Positions 1 through 9,900 of a DNA stretch of 64,000 nt are shown here, one piece after another. This DNA comes from Sabellastarte sp. h YS-2021 (lineage: Eukaryota; Annelida; Polychaeta; Sabellida; Sabellidae). The position numbers and the translations under genes are program-made. The notes under the pieces are model-generated. The model did no database searches, was not told the origin of the DNA, and was given only the letters and a program-made list of their open reading frames with translations. Location of the stretch: positions 29,779,160 through 29,843,159 of the forward strand of contig OZ024927.1 of NCBI GenBank assembly GCA_964017235.1. Direction: 5' to 3'. Positions within the stretch are counted from its first letter, which is position 1. Each line of letters begins with the position of its first letter.

Positions 1-1295
1 GATCATGTGTAATGTCCACCCATGATGCTTGGAAAGGCTATATTTACAGTTTTTTATTTTCCGCTAAAAACCGAGATGGCTACCAAAAGTGGTGAAAATT
101 GAAATTTTTCCCTCTTGCATAGGATACCCTTGAACATAACATAACATATGATTTTTATATAGCGCTTATCACTTAGTGTGTCTCTAAGTGCTGTGGGTCA
201 AAGATTCACTAGAAATGGCTCTATCTTTTATGGTTGCCCAGATATTTACAATTTTTTATTTTCAGCTAAAATCCAAGATGGCCTCCAAAAGTGGCGAAAA
301 TTGAAACTTTCATCTTTTGCAGAGGTACCCCTGTACTACCTTGTGGGTCAAAAATTTGCTCGAAATAGCTCTATCCCTTATGCTTTACTTGATATTTACA
401 ATTTTTTATTTTCCGCTAAAATCCAAGATGGGCGCCAAAAGTGGCCAAAATTGAAATTTTTCTATTTTCAATAGAACACCCTTGAACTATCCTGGGTTCA
501 AAAATTCACTCAAAATAACTTTATCTCTCACGGTTTCCCAGATATGTACACTTTTTTATTTTCCACTAAAATCCAAAGAGAGCCGCCATAAGTTGCAAAA
601 ATTGAATTTTTTCCCTTTTCAATGGGATATCCTTGTACTACCCTGTGGGCCAAAAATTCACTCAAAATCATTCTATTTCTTACGGTTCCCAGATATTTAC
701 ACTTTCTTATTTTCTGCTAAAATCTGCTAAGATGACCGCCAAAAGTGGCGAAAATTGAAATTTTTCGCTTTTGCATAAGATACTCTTGTATAGCCCTGTG
801 GGCCAAAAATTTGCTCAAAATGGCTCCGTCTCTTACGGTTTCTGAGATATTTTCAATTTTAAATTTTTAGGTTTTACACAGGATAATCTTCTATTACCCT
901 TTGGGTCGAAAATTTGCCCAAAATCACTCTATGTGTAACGCTTTCTGAGATATAAGCAAATTACTCAAAAGTAGTATTGAAAATAGCCAATAAAGTACCT
1001 AAATGGCTATTACTCGCTTACTTGCAGAGCTATCAGTCCCAAATACAATACCAAGCAAGCTATAGACATAATAATCTTGTATTCCCAATTTTAGTAAAAT
1101 ATCTTGAATCATTTTTCCTTAAATGCACGGAAACCAATTGGTACTGAAAATAGCTGTACTTAGGTATTACTCAGTAAGCAAAAGAGCTACAACAGCTGAA
1201 ATCCCAAGCAAGACACTGACCCAATAATCCTGCGTACCAAATTTTGTGAATATAGCTCTAATACAGTAACTTTTCCTTAAAATGAGCGGTAACGA
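1..1295. repeat. Diverged ~149-bp tandem array (monomer classes A then C), Helitron-satellite family
   Basis: A-class monomers are recognised by a block near ttttttattttccgctaaa followed by a degenerate aagatggccgcc and then 'ctgtgggtcaaaaattc'. The 'gatatttaca' landmark recurs at about 242, 390, 541 and 690, giving a 148-151 bp period. From about 945 the monomers grade into C-class units ('agctattactc'), the last two about 155 bp apart. The joining unit reads 'gagatataagcaaattactc', which matches the gagttataagca core of the other arrays in the window. No terminal hairpin or CTAG end is visible and the array runs off the window start, so this is a partial copy. Open frames here are by-products of the repeat. 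Confidence 0.8.
132..192 (-). mobile_element. Short LINE/SINE 3'-tail insertion inside an array monomer
   Basis: A 61-bp block interrupts an otherwise regular A-class monomer between 'ggataccctt' and 'gtgggtca'. On the minus strand it reads agcgctatataaaaatc and then atgttatgttatgtt, the usual form of a CR1/L2-type 3' tail ending in a short simple repeat. A similar tail is seen at 3500-3540. It also contains a small hairpin (cacttag...ctaagtg). Confidence 0.5.
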
Positions 1296-2010
1296 TGTGT
1301 GACGCTGGACATCAGACGTTAGACAGCAGATGCTGGAAAAGCAAAAATAATATGTCCACCCCCACAGGGGGTGCACATAATTAACAAATGTCCTAACTGG
1401 GAGATAGGGATCTAATTTCTTGAGTTGAGCATGGAATCCACAGATGATAAACTCTGTATTGTCAGGGTTTAATTTAAGCATACTTGATGACATCCATTCT
1501 TGAAGATCCAGAAGACATGAATTCAGTTTGTCAAAAGCCAGGGCTGCATTTGTGTGAGACATATGGATAAACAACTGGGTGTCTTCTGCATAAAAGTGGA
1601 GTTTGATGTCACGGTGCATTCCAATAACCTTGCTCAAAGGAGTGGTATATAGGTCTTATGGTACTCCAAACAGCAGCTCACGCAATTCAGAGAGGGTTGA
1701 CCCAATTTTAATTGCTTGGAATCAGTGGCTGAGATAGGATGTGAACTACTTCAAGGCTGTGCCACAGACACCAAACCATGACTTAATACAATTAAGAAGA
1801 GTAGTGTGGTCAACTATGTTGAACGCAGTTCCAGTAAGACCAATTTAGCAGGCTCATCCCATGATAGTGAGAGATGAATCTCAATTTTGATCTCGGTTTC
1901 AGTGGAGTGACCACTTTTGTATGCAGATTGCCTAGGATTATCAAAATTGTTACTGTTGATATGTTGCATGAGATGTTTCAAAGAGAACCTCTTGTTAACA
2001 AAGGATTAAA
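1160..2010 (-). pseudogene. CR1/L2-like LINE reverse transcriptase fragment
   Basis: Reading the minus strand, successive frames give recognisable pieces of a non-LTR reverse transcriptase: QSAYKSGHSTET (about 1920), then FNIVDHTTLLNCIKSWFG with GTALK (about 1800), and then, in the longest open stretch, HFYAEDTQLFIHMS followed by LDLQEWMSSSMLKLNPD (1400-1600). The catalytic YADD box is changed to YAED, and there are stops and frameshifts between the pieces. The endonuclease and the 3' tail are missing. It adjoins the satellite array ending near 1295. This is a dead retrotransposon fragment of the CR1/Rex/L2 group; the exact clade was not determined. Confidence 0.8.
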
Positions 2011-2265
2011 GTCAATATACTGACACATTAATATTAGGTTAAGCATATGCTGCAAGGCAATGAGTCAATTGTTTAGAGTATCAGTGGACTCAACCCTTGT
2101 CAACCCGGATTGAGAGGTTTCACACTACAAAGGGGGTTGCATCAATCTGCTTCGATCCACATCTTAAGCAGGATTTAGGTTTATCCTTATCAACACTCAT
2201 TGAGAGTGTTTACACCTCATCTCCCTATCTGCTTCAATCTGTGTCAACCCAAATTAGATCACTAG
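2010..2265. other. Uncharacterised spacer with inverted GTTGA/TCAACC motifs
   Basis: Between the two LINE fragments, short motifs recur in both orientations: tcaacccttgtcaacccgg, caacactcattgagagtgtt and tgtcaacccaaatt. 'acactcattgagagtgt' is a near-perfect small palindrome. This could be a decayed DNA-transposon end, but no paired terminus was found. Confidence 0.25.
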
Positions 2266-2269
2266 TCTG

Positions 2270-2560
2270 AATGCAAGGTTTCTCTCTGCACAAAATTCCT
2301 CTGAGTAGAGTCATCACAAGACACAAAAATATTAAGTTTCAATTTTATGCTGATGACAAAAAGCTTTAGACCCATCTTGATGAAGAGAATACTATTGCTG
2401 TCTGTGAAAACCTCAATAACAGTCTCAAGGAAGCCAAGTGCTGGATGTCTGACAATAAACTCAAGGTTAGCTCTGATAAAACTGTATGAATTGTGTTTGA
2501 TTCCAAACAACATCAAAACAACAACATCTAAATTGAAGTCCCATTTTTGATTCAACAGAC
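2270..2560 (+). pseudogene. CR1-like LINE reverse transcriptase palm fragment
   Basis: The plus strand translates to HKNIKFQFYADDKKL, then a stop, then THLDEENTIAVCENLNNSL, then CWMSDNKLKVSSDKT. This is the YADD catalytic loop with its following helix and the WxSxNKLKxxxDKT block of a non-LTR reverse transcriptase. The YADD box itself is intact, but stops follow it. It is in the opposite orientation to the fragment at 1160-2010, so the two are independent insertions or pieces rearranged by inversion. Confidence 0.75.
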
Positions 2561-3499
2561 TAGATACAGTCAGAAACATAGGTCTGTGGTCTGATGCTGA
2601 TTTCTGTATCACTGCTCAAGTTGAGAAGACTTGTGGTGGATGATTTACCCAGATGTGTGACCTCAGGCATATCAGTACTTAACAAGGGAAGCAGCAATAC
2701 TTGCCTCAAATGTTCTGGTTCGGCAAATCATTCAAAAACTTTGTACGGGCACAAACTGCTTGAAATATTTCTTGGATTTATGAACTTACTAAATGTAAGT
2801 AAATGTAACTGAATCAGATTGAAATGAAATCCAAAAAATATAAAACTCTTTTGTTGTTATTTATATCAAGCTATACACTGCATCAAATTTTTAACATACA
2901 ATTAGTGAGTTATGGGGAATAATGATTACCAAATTCAACTTCTGTAACCCTCACTCTATTTCTTGTCTTTGATCACTAATAAACACATTCTGATCACTTG
3001 TATTATTCATATGTTCTTATCACACAATTTATTACTGACATTATATATACAGTATTTTTTCAGACAAAATTCAAGAACCAGCACCTATGTTGGCTTGAAT
3101 GGATGTGAAAATATAGAGATAGAGTTGAGGACAAAACCACTAAACAGAATATATATCACGATTGTTGTAACTCTGGATCTTTCAGAGTGGTCTTGAGATG
3201 AAGGTTTTAAAGAGTTGATTGTCAAGTACACTACAACCTACATGTCTAATGTTATGCAAAGGGTGATTTTTTATGTTATGGATTGCATGCAAACACTATA
3301 ACCAGAAGTGGTTTTTATATTTTTAACGGGAGAAGTTTCCTTTCCAGGACAAAATTAAACTTCAGTTTTGATTTATGTAAAAAGTGTTATTTACAAGAAT
3401 CTACACCCCAAATGTGCTGCTGAAGTTTTGCATGTCATCTGTGTGACAAACAACCTATTTTAGTATAAACCCTCATATTCACAGAAGAATAACTGCTTT

Positions 3500-3790
3500 G
3501 ATAACAACATAACATAACATGACATATTTACATAGCGCAATTCTATTTAAGAAAAAACATGGTCACCCATAGAGACGAGTTTTGATCTTTTTTCTTGTAG
3601 CATGTATGATTTTCTTGCCAATCTTGTGGTGCGTTGATGTTGCTGGTAGTTAAGCATTGATGTCAAATATGATGGTGCCTGTCGATTCAAACTCTTATAT
3701 ACTAGTAGATTTATTTTAAATTTGATCCGAAACCTAACAGGCAACCAGTGGAGCTGATGCATATTAATTATTTGGGACTTACCATGCATA
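3500..3790 (-). pseudogene. LINE ORF2 C-terminal fragment with 3' tail
   Basis: The minus strand gives HQLHWLPVRFRIKFKINLL followed by VYKSLNRQAPSYL, the 'LHWLPV' signature found after the thumb of CR1/Rex/L2-like ORF2. Only about 80 residues remain open. Downstream on the minus strand is a gcgctatgtaaat tail with repeated ATGTT (3500-3540), the LINE 3' end. The element is severely 5'-truncated, which is common for LINEs. Confidence 0.75.
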
Positions 3791-3957
3791 TGTTAGAATA
3801 GTTACTTCAGACTCAAATATGACGGAGAACTCAGTGATTCTAAATACTGTTCAAGTATTTAACTTTTGGTAATAAACATTTAGAATTTAAATATCATCCT
3901 ATATAATTTAGTTTTATATAGAGATGTAGTTAAATTTTGGCCTAATCCCAAAGCAAA

Positions 3958-5196
3958 CTAGACCAAGGACGCATCTGTGGCCAGATGCAAGATGTATCCA
4001 CCGGAAAAGGCCAACTAATATAGTTTCAAAGATAAAGAGCATTTTTCCATAATAAGGAAGTTGTAAGCACTTTTAAGTTTGGCTACCTTCATTTGACCTT
4101 GAAACAGGAGCCCAATGTCAAATCTGACTACATCAGAAGATTCGCAGCCCATTATTTCCTAAAGGTTGGTTTCACATTAGAAACCACTAGGACCAAGTAA
4201 TAGGCGAGTTATAAGCATTTGAGTAGGTTATTTGAGAAAAATTGGCTATCTGCAATACTTTTAGAGATAATTAGCATTTACTCATTTTGAGTAGGTGAAT
4301 AATTAGCTACGGGTCTGAAACTGAGAAAAATTGGCTATCTGCAATACTTTTAGAGATAATTAGCATTTACTCATTTTGAGTAGGTGAATAATTAGCTACG
4401 GGTCTGAAACTTCGCCAAGTGAAAGCTCTCCCAAAAGTAGGTGAATGAGTTATTTGAGAAAAATTGGCTATCCGCAATACTTTTACATATAATTCTCATT
4501 TACTCATTTTGAGTAGGTGAGTAATTAGCTATGGGTCTGAAACTTGACCATGTGAAATTGAAAACTTTCATGTTTCAACAGAATACTCTTCTACTACCCT
4601 GTGGGTCCAAAATTCTTTCTCTGACAGTTTCAGAGATATTTGCCATTTTTCATTTTCCGCAAAAATTCAAGATGGCCGCCAAAAGTTGTAAAATTTGAAA
4701 TATTTCATATTGCAACCATATACTCCTGTACTACCCTGTGGGTCAAAAATTCACTCGAAATTGCTCTATCTCTTACGGTTTTCGAGATATTTGCACTTTT
4801 TGTATTTTGTAAAAACATGGTCAAAGAAACACCCACAGCGGCCACCTTGTTTTTGTCCAGATATCCAGAATAATTCCCAAGGAAGCTTTGACCATGATGA
4901 ACATATCCTGCAAATTTGGAAAGTGTACATTGCACGCCCTTTGATATACTGGGGCAGCAAAAGTCCCTAAAAATTTAAATGAAACAGCCGTGGTGGCCAT
5001 CTTGTTTTTGGAAACGAGGCCAAAAAAACTCGGAGGCAAGCTTTTGTACCATTGAACCTATCCTGCAAATTTGAGGCCTCTACCGCTAATACTTTTGGCT
5101 GCAGAGGGGTAACGAGAAATCATCTACACACTGCGGTGGCGGCGGCGTACCCCCACGAAAACCATAGTATCCACCGGATGCATCCAGTGGATACAA
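3958..5196 (-). mobile_element. Complete non-autonomous Helitron-like element with satellite core (copy 1)
   Basis: On the minus strand the element opens TTGTATCCAC at 5196 and forms a 28-bp near-palindrome (5167-5194). A GC-rich CCGCCGCC stretch follows, then D-, A-, C- and B-class tandem monomers, then an inverted copy of the terminus (3993-4004), a perfect 7-bp-stem hairpin (3971-3988, loop tggc) and CTAG (3958-3961) followed by T. Hairpin plus CTRR plus T is the Helitron 3' signature; the asymmetric terminal inverted repeat is typical of Helitron2/Helentron and their HINE derivatives. There is no Rep/helicase ORF, so it is non-autonomous. No target-site duplication is expected or seen. 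Length is about 1.24 kb, close to the other two complete copies. Confidence 0.75.
4234..4411. repeat. Perfect 89-bp tandem duplication within Helitron copy 1
   Basis: The C-class segment beginning gagaaaaattggctatctg is present twice in a row, at 4234-4322 and 4323-4411, with no differences that I can see. Neighbouring monomers are well diverged, so this is a recent duplication inside an old array. Confidence 0.85.
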
Positions 5197-5199
5197 TGA

Positions 5200-5484
5200 A
5201 GCTACAAATAAGTAAAGAATTTACGGCAGTTAACAGAATTTTGAAGAATATTTACTTTATTTAAGGTTTCCTTGATTTGAAGAAAACAAAGAAGGTATTT
5301 TTGAAAAACATTACTTTGGTCACTTTACAAAAACAAGCAATCAGTGCCTGTGAATGGCTGTGTGTCAGCTGACTGTGTGTTTTGAGTTTCAGAGTAGAAG
5401 TGGAAGAAGTAAAGGACACAAAAGTTGTGCCCTGCATATGGTATTCAGAAGTAAAGTACCTAGTTCACTATTAAAGGGTAAAAT
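5200..5484. other. Spacer between satellite blocks
   Basis: About 280 bp of AT-rich sequence follows the Helitron end. I see no motif or repeat in it apart from a short run of 'gtgtgtcagctgactgtgtg'. Confidence 0.4.
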
Positions 5485-5958
5485 GTAGGTGGAAAACATA
5501 TTAAAAAAATACTGTAAATGCAATAGTTTTTGAGTTACAACTGATTTACTCAACAGTGAGAATCTGAAATTAGCTTTTGCTCAGATATACAATGAGTTAA
5601 AGGGCTGCAATTTTACTATGGCATCAATGATCCAGAAGTAGGTGAATAACATATTACTCGACAGTGAAAATCTGAAAGTAGCTATTGTTCTGCTATGCAA
5701 TGAGCTACAGGTCTGCAATTTCACTATGTTTTAGGTGACTGAAAAGTATGTGAATAATATATTTAAAGAAAATACTAGAAATGCAATAGTTTTCAAGCTA
5801 CAACTGATTTACTAAACAGGGAGAACCTGAAAGTAGCTATTGCTCAGGTATGCCATAAGCTACAGGTCTACAATTTCACTATGTTATAGCTGACTCATAA
5901 GTAGTTGAACAACACATTTAAACCAAACTCTCTAAAATCAATAGCCTTCAAGTTACAA

Positions 5959-6098
5959 AGGTCCTCAGGGCCTAGTGGTTAGCAAGTTTGGCATCTAATC
6001 ATAGGCTGTCACCTCTGTGGGTTCGAGTCCCACAAGTGGCAATTCTGTGGACCTGTCCCAATATGACCCTGGCTGTTGAACGGGACGTAAAACCCCAA
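5959..6098 (+). mobile_element. tRNA-derived SINE, family A, with 13-bp target-site duplication
   Basis: The head contains box A tggcctagtgg-like 'gggcctagtggttagc' and a perfect box B 'ggttcgagtcc'. The body ends with 'ctgttgaacgggacgtaaaa' and 'cccc'. Flanking 13-bp direct repeats 'cttcaagttacaa' lie at 5946-5958 and 6099-6111, showing insertion into an existing satellite monomer. Two relatives are at 28665-28817 and 37719-37875. It is a pol III-type retroelement and not a tRNA gene, because the acceptor stem does not close. Confidence 0.85.
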
Positions 6099-6439
6099 CT
6101 TCAAGTTACAACTGATTTACTCGACAGTAAGAACCTGAATGTAGCTATTGCTCTGCTATGCCATGAGCTACATGTCTGCAATTTTATGTTATAGCTGATT
6201 TAAAAGTACATGAATAACATATTTAAACAAAATTCTCTAAATGCAATAGTTTTCAAGATACAACTGATTTACTCAACAGTGAAAACCTCAAAGTAGCTAT
6301 AGCTCAGCTATGTAATGAGCTACAGGTCTGCAATTTACTATGTTATACCTGACCAAAAAGGTAAACCAAATATTCTAAATGCAATAGTTTTCAAGTTACA
6401 ACTGATTTACTCAACAGCAATAATCTGAAAGTACCTATT

Positions 6440-7001
6440 CCAGTTTCAACATGTGCAAGCTGCAGTGTATTCAAAACATACTCGGTAGGATTGTCACAAA
6501 TTGCAATAGATACTCACGGGCTACTCTTATTCTCAAAAAAACTCCATTGGTTGCCAGTTGAATTTTAGTCTATTTTCAAAACTGCCACTTTGGTTAATAA
6601 GTTTCTTCACATTGGTCACCCAAACTATTTCAGCCCTCATCTGTCTATTCGTTGTGGAAGATATGGCACAAGATACAACCGTCCAGATAAAAGGTTCCTG
6701 GAGGTTCCTCAATACTACCCATCTGTACACAAATCAAAAAAACACTTCGGTCACAGTTTTGCTTTTGATGCTCCCACACTTTGGAATGATTTGTCTGAAG
6801 ATGTTCGTTTTGCTCCACTTCTTGCCAGTTTTAGGCAAAAACTAAAATCTTGTCTCTTTGACAAGGCTTTTCCACCTTACCATGTAAACTTGCCGGCGTC
6901 TCCATGGTGTCGACCTGGCTATGTCTATGGAATGATGATTATTGAATTGGACCTGGTGTTGTGCCTTAGAATCAGCACTATAAATGTTAAATAGAATAGA
7001 A
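6440..7001 (+). pseudogene. 3' end of a CR1/L2-like LINE (ORF2 C-terminus)
   Basis: The plus strand reads QCIQNILGRIVTNCNRYSRA, KKLHWLPVEF, then after one stop FKTATLVNKFLHIGHPNYF, HKSKKHFGHSFAFDAPTLWN and ASFRQKLKSCLFDKAFPP. This is the conserved carboxy-terminal region that follows the thumb in many metazoan LINE ORF2 proteins. The fragment ends 'gccttagaatcagcactata' and then a taga(a)ta microsatellite, the 3' terminus. It is 5'-truncated and inserted into the C-class satellite array. One in-frame stop follows LHWLPVEF, so it is inactive. Confidence 0.85.
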
Positions 7002-7340
7002 TATAACCCCAAAGTATGTGAACAACATATTTAATAGCTATTGCTCAGCCATGCGATGAGCTACAGGTCTGCAATTTTACTATGTTATAGGTGACCCAAA
7101 AGTAGCTGAATAACATATTTATACCAAATTCTCTACATGCAACAGTTTTCAAGTTACCAGTGATTTTACTCATTATGGAAGGTACTGCAAAGTCAGAAAG
7201 TAGCTATTACTCACTTAGCTATTGGTATGGATACCCAAGTTACTCACCATGTTTTAGCTATGGAAAAAGTAGCTGAATAACATACTTAAACAAAATGCTC
7301 TAAATGCAATACTTTTTCATGTTATAAGTGACTTATTGCA

Positions 7341-9640
7341 TGATTTCATGAATTTTAATGCGTTAAAAATTATTTATACTCTCACATAAACAAACAAAAT
7401 ACTGATACTCACACAAGGGAATCCACTTGTGGCCTGGTACATATATGCAAGATAAGAGAAAAATCCCTGCCATAGTATATGAGAATATTGTGATAAAGTG
7501 TTGAAATTTAATTTTTAAACTTTGATTGGGGGTACCTCACTTGTAATGGCTCTGGGTAGCAAATAAATGAACAGATCTGCATGCCTTGAACACTTTTTCA
7601 TGCTCGATAATTAACGTATCTTTTAAAAAAACAGCATGTCTCTGGGTCTTGTTGTTTTGGAGGAAAAGTTGTTCACGTGGACACCACAGAGTGATGTCAT
7701 GATGTCAGCTGACATAACAAAAAGGACAAAAAAAGAAAGAAAGAAAAATCACAATAACTTAATAAGGAAAACACAAGCTCAGATCATAATTAGTCATTTA
7801 CTATTATAAATTAATTAAGTGCTCATAAATCATTTCACACAAGAAACCTAGGGATATCCAGCAATAGAGTAAGCTCTGCTGACTCAGGCATCCAGTAGGA
7901 CAAGATCCAAAGCCCTTACACAGGTGAAATACTTATAATTGTCAGGGTGTTGACTGATTAATTATAATGTAAAGCACATATTTAATTCACATCTGTATTT
8001 AATTATACCAATATGAAATTGCATGCTTCAACTTTTTATCAAGAATGGAAATACTACCTTTATATTTTTTCACACTTGAGCAAGTCTGAATTACCTGTAG
8101 ATACAGAAAGTCTTCTGAATACATATAAAAATTTTACAACCTCAGGCCTTACACGTGGTTGTTATATTATTACTCATGGTCAAATATGTAAAATGAAACA
8201 TCATATTTAATAACATTTTCTAATAATTAGAAAAATTTACAAAAACTATCTTCAATTAATTGTATTGTATGCATTGTTAGAGCACAATTCAAACCTTTTA
8301 CACATTTTTGGTTCCACAATATGTACATCAGTAATACTTTTCAATAGTCTACCAATACGTTTTATTAGGCCATATATCTGTTTGACTTAAAATGTTAATT
8401 ATCCTGACTTTTTTCACATTTAGTATACCAAAAAAATTTCACCAGTATTGAAAATTACAATCATTTTGGACGTGTAAAACTGCACACAACAAATAAAATT
8501 GTGTACATCAGACATAAAACTATTATCCCTTACCTTTCTTAGAATAAAATCCATTGTCATCTTTCAGGTTGATATTTAATTATTCACATTTGAACAAGGA
8601 GAAATCCTTAACAAGGGTTGGCAAAGTACATTGTCATTTAATTACAAGATACCCAGGGGTTTAAACTAATAAATCCACACAAAGATTACCCAATCAGACA
8701 ATATTGACTAGGTTTCATTCAGCCAAACTCGTTAGCTATTATTTCTCCACAAGACAAAGTTTGCAAGAGAACAAACTATACACATGTATTCAGCCGATAA
8801 AATTCAGTAGTGGGTTTTCAGAACATAACGAAGTGCATATTTTGGGCAATGATACAGGCCAATTTAATATTGACTTGTAGGAGATTATATTTGAGAACAG
8901 CAAAAGTGTCTGTACCTTGTTATCTCAAGTGTTCATAAGTGAAGAATGCTATAACATATTTATTTAACAAACTTGAAGTCAACATGAAGAGGATCCTTCA
9001 TTTGTAGATAACATAAGCCTACTTCACTCACAAAATTTATAGTTTTGGGTACATTTTCGATCACTTATGTTTCCCTGTTGTTTGTTATATTTTGGAAACA
9101 TAACTAGGATTAGGCCTTATTTGAATCAACCCATGACTGTAAACATGCACATTTTAGTATCTGTCTTGAGTACTCAATCTTAAATTAGGAACTTCGGCAG
9201 ACTTTATTGATACTCTGAACACCCTTTTGTATGTAGTCACCATTTATTTTGAGGGGGGAGTGGGTATGTGACTGGTCAACATCCTTGGATTGCAGGGATA
9301 TCAACATCTTTGATATTTTAGCTACTCAACTTATGACCCATTGGATCACATTCAATGTCAGCCAATTCAAAACTTCAGTCATAAAGGTGAAAAGTACTGA
9401 TGTATAACAATGCAGCCTGTCTAATGCCCATTGGCAGCCTGTCAATTGGTCCACAAGGCAGATCACCAGAAGAGAAATACAGTCAGTCTTTTTCCTATGT
9501 GGGCTGTCCTATGAGCTGTATGGCTGGTTGTTTCACTCATATGTCAAGTTACCCTTGGCTTACAGCCAGTCTCCATTTTGGGAAATGCAGTCATGTGACT
9601 GGTCACAAGTACAATCTTATCCTTCAATGTACATTTTGGC
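7341..9640. other. AT-rich spacer, no supported feature
   Basis: I see no gene, paired inverted repeat or RT signature. Short open stretches (for example 8013-8210 and 9400-9723) have ordinary AT-rich composition and no recognisable domain. Confidence 0.4.
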
Positions 9641-9654
9641 ATAATCAAGAACAC

Positions 9655-9740
9655 AAACAGACAAATCAATCAATCAATCAATCAGTTGTCCAAGTGCTTA
9701 ATCTCCGTATCTACAGATTCTAAGGCACACCATCCAGTTC
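9655..9740 (-). mobile_element. Solo LINE 3' tail
   Basis: The minus strand reads gtgccttagaatctgtagat, then gagattaagcacttg, ending in an attg microsatellite (9663-9684). The 'gtgccttagaatc' motif is the same one that precedes the tail of the LINE at 6440-7001, and it recurs at about 16520 and 26997, so these are short 3' stubs of related LINEs. Confidence 0.45.
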
Positions 9741-9861
9741 GTAAGGAATAAATCATCAAGACATTAGACATATTCCAAGTCGTACCCAGGGAGGCAATCT
9801 GGTGTTCGGTAGTTAGATGCTAAGGTGGAAATGATTTCTGAAACAAATGAATGCATCCAAA

Positions 9862-9900
9862 ACATAACCTCTTGGCGAAGGTAATTAATGGTCACTAATA
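9862..9900 (-). mobile_element. End fragment of a TTACCTCCGCC-type MITE
   Basis: The minus strand reads ttaccttcgccaagaggtta followed by tgttttgg, matching the start of the fuller copy at 57325-57705. The rest of the element is missing or too decayed to see. Confidence 0.5.

Larger units (their letters stand above)
5485..7340. repeat. C-class tandem array (~140-150 bp period), interrupted by a SINE and a LINE
   Basis: Monomers carry agctattgctcagctatg, then gagctacaggtctgcaatt and cactatgttatag, then caagttacaactgatttactc. The 'actgattt' landmark falls at 5540, 5813, 6111, 6263, 6401 and about 7160. After removing the nested SINE (5959-6098) and LINE (about 6440-7001), the spacing returns to about 138-152 bp, or twice that. 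The same C-class unit occurs inside Helitron copy 1, so this is probably the core of another copy whose termini are lost. Confidence 0.8.

Noticed and set aside
3958-5196. Hammerhead ribozyme or retrozyme explanation for hairpin plus tandem repeats
   Set aside because: No CTGATGA and GAAA core arrangement was seen near the palindromes.
5959-6035. tRNA gene call
   Set aside because: Box A and B are excellent but the acceptor stem does not pair and the sequence continues into a SINE body with a target-site duplication.
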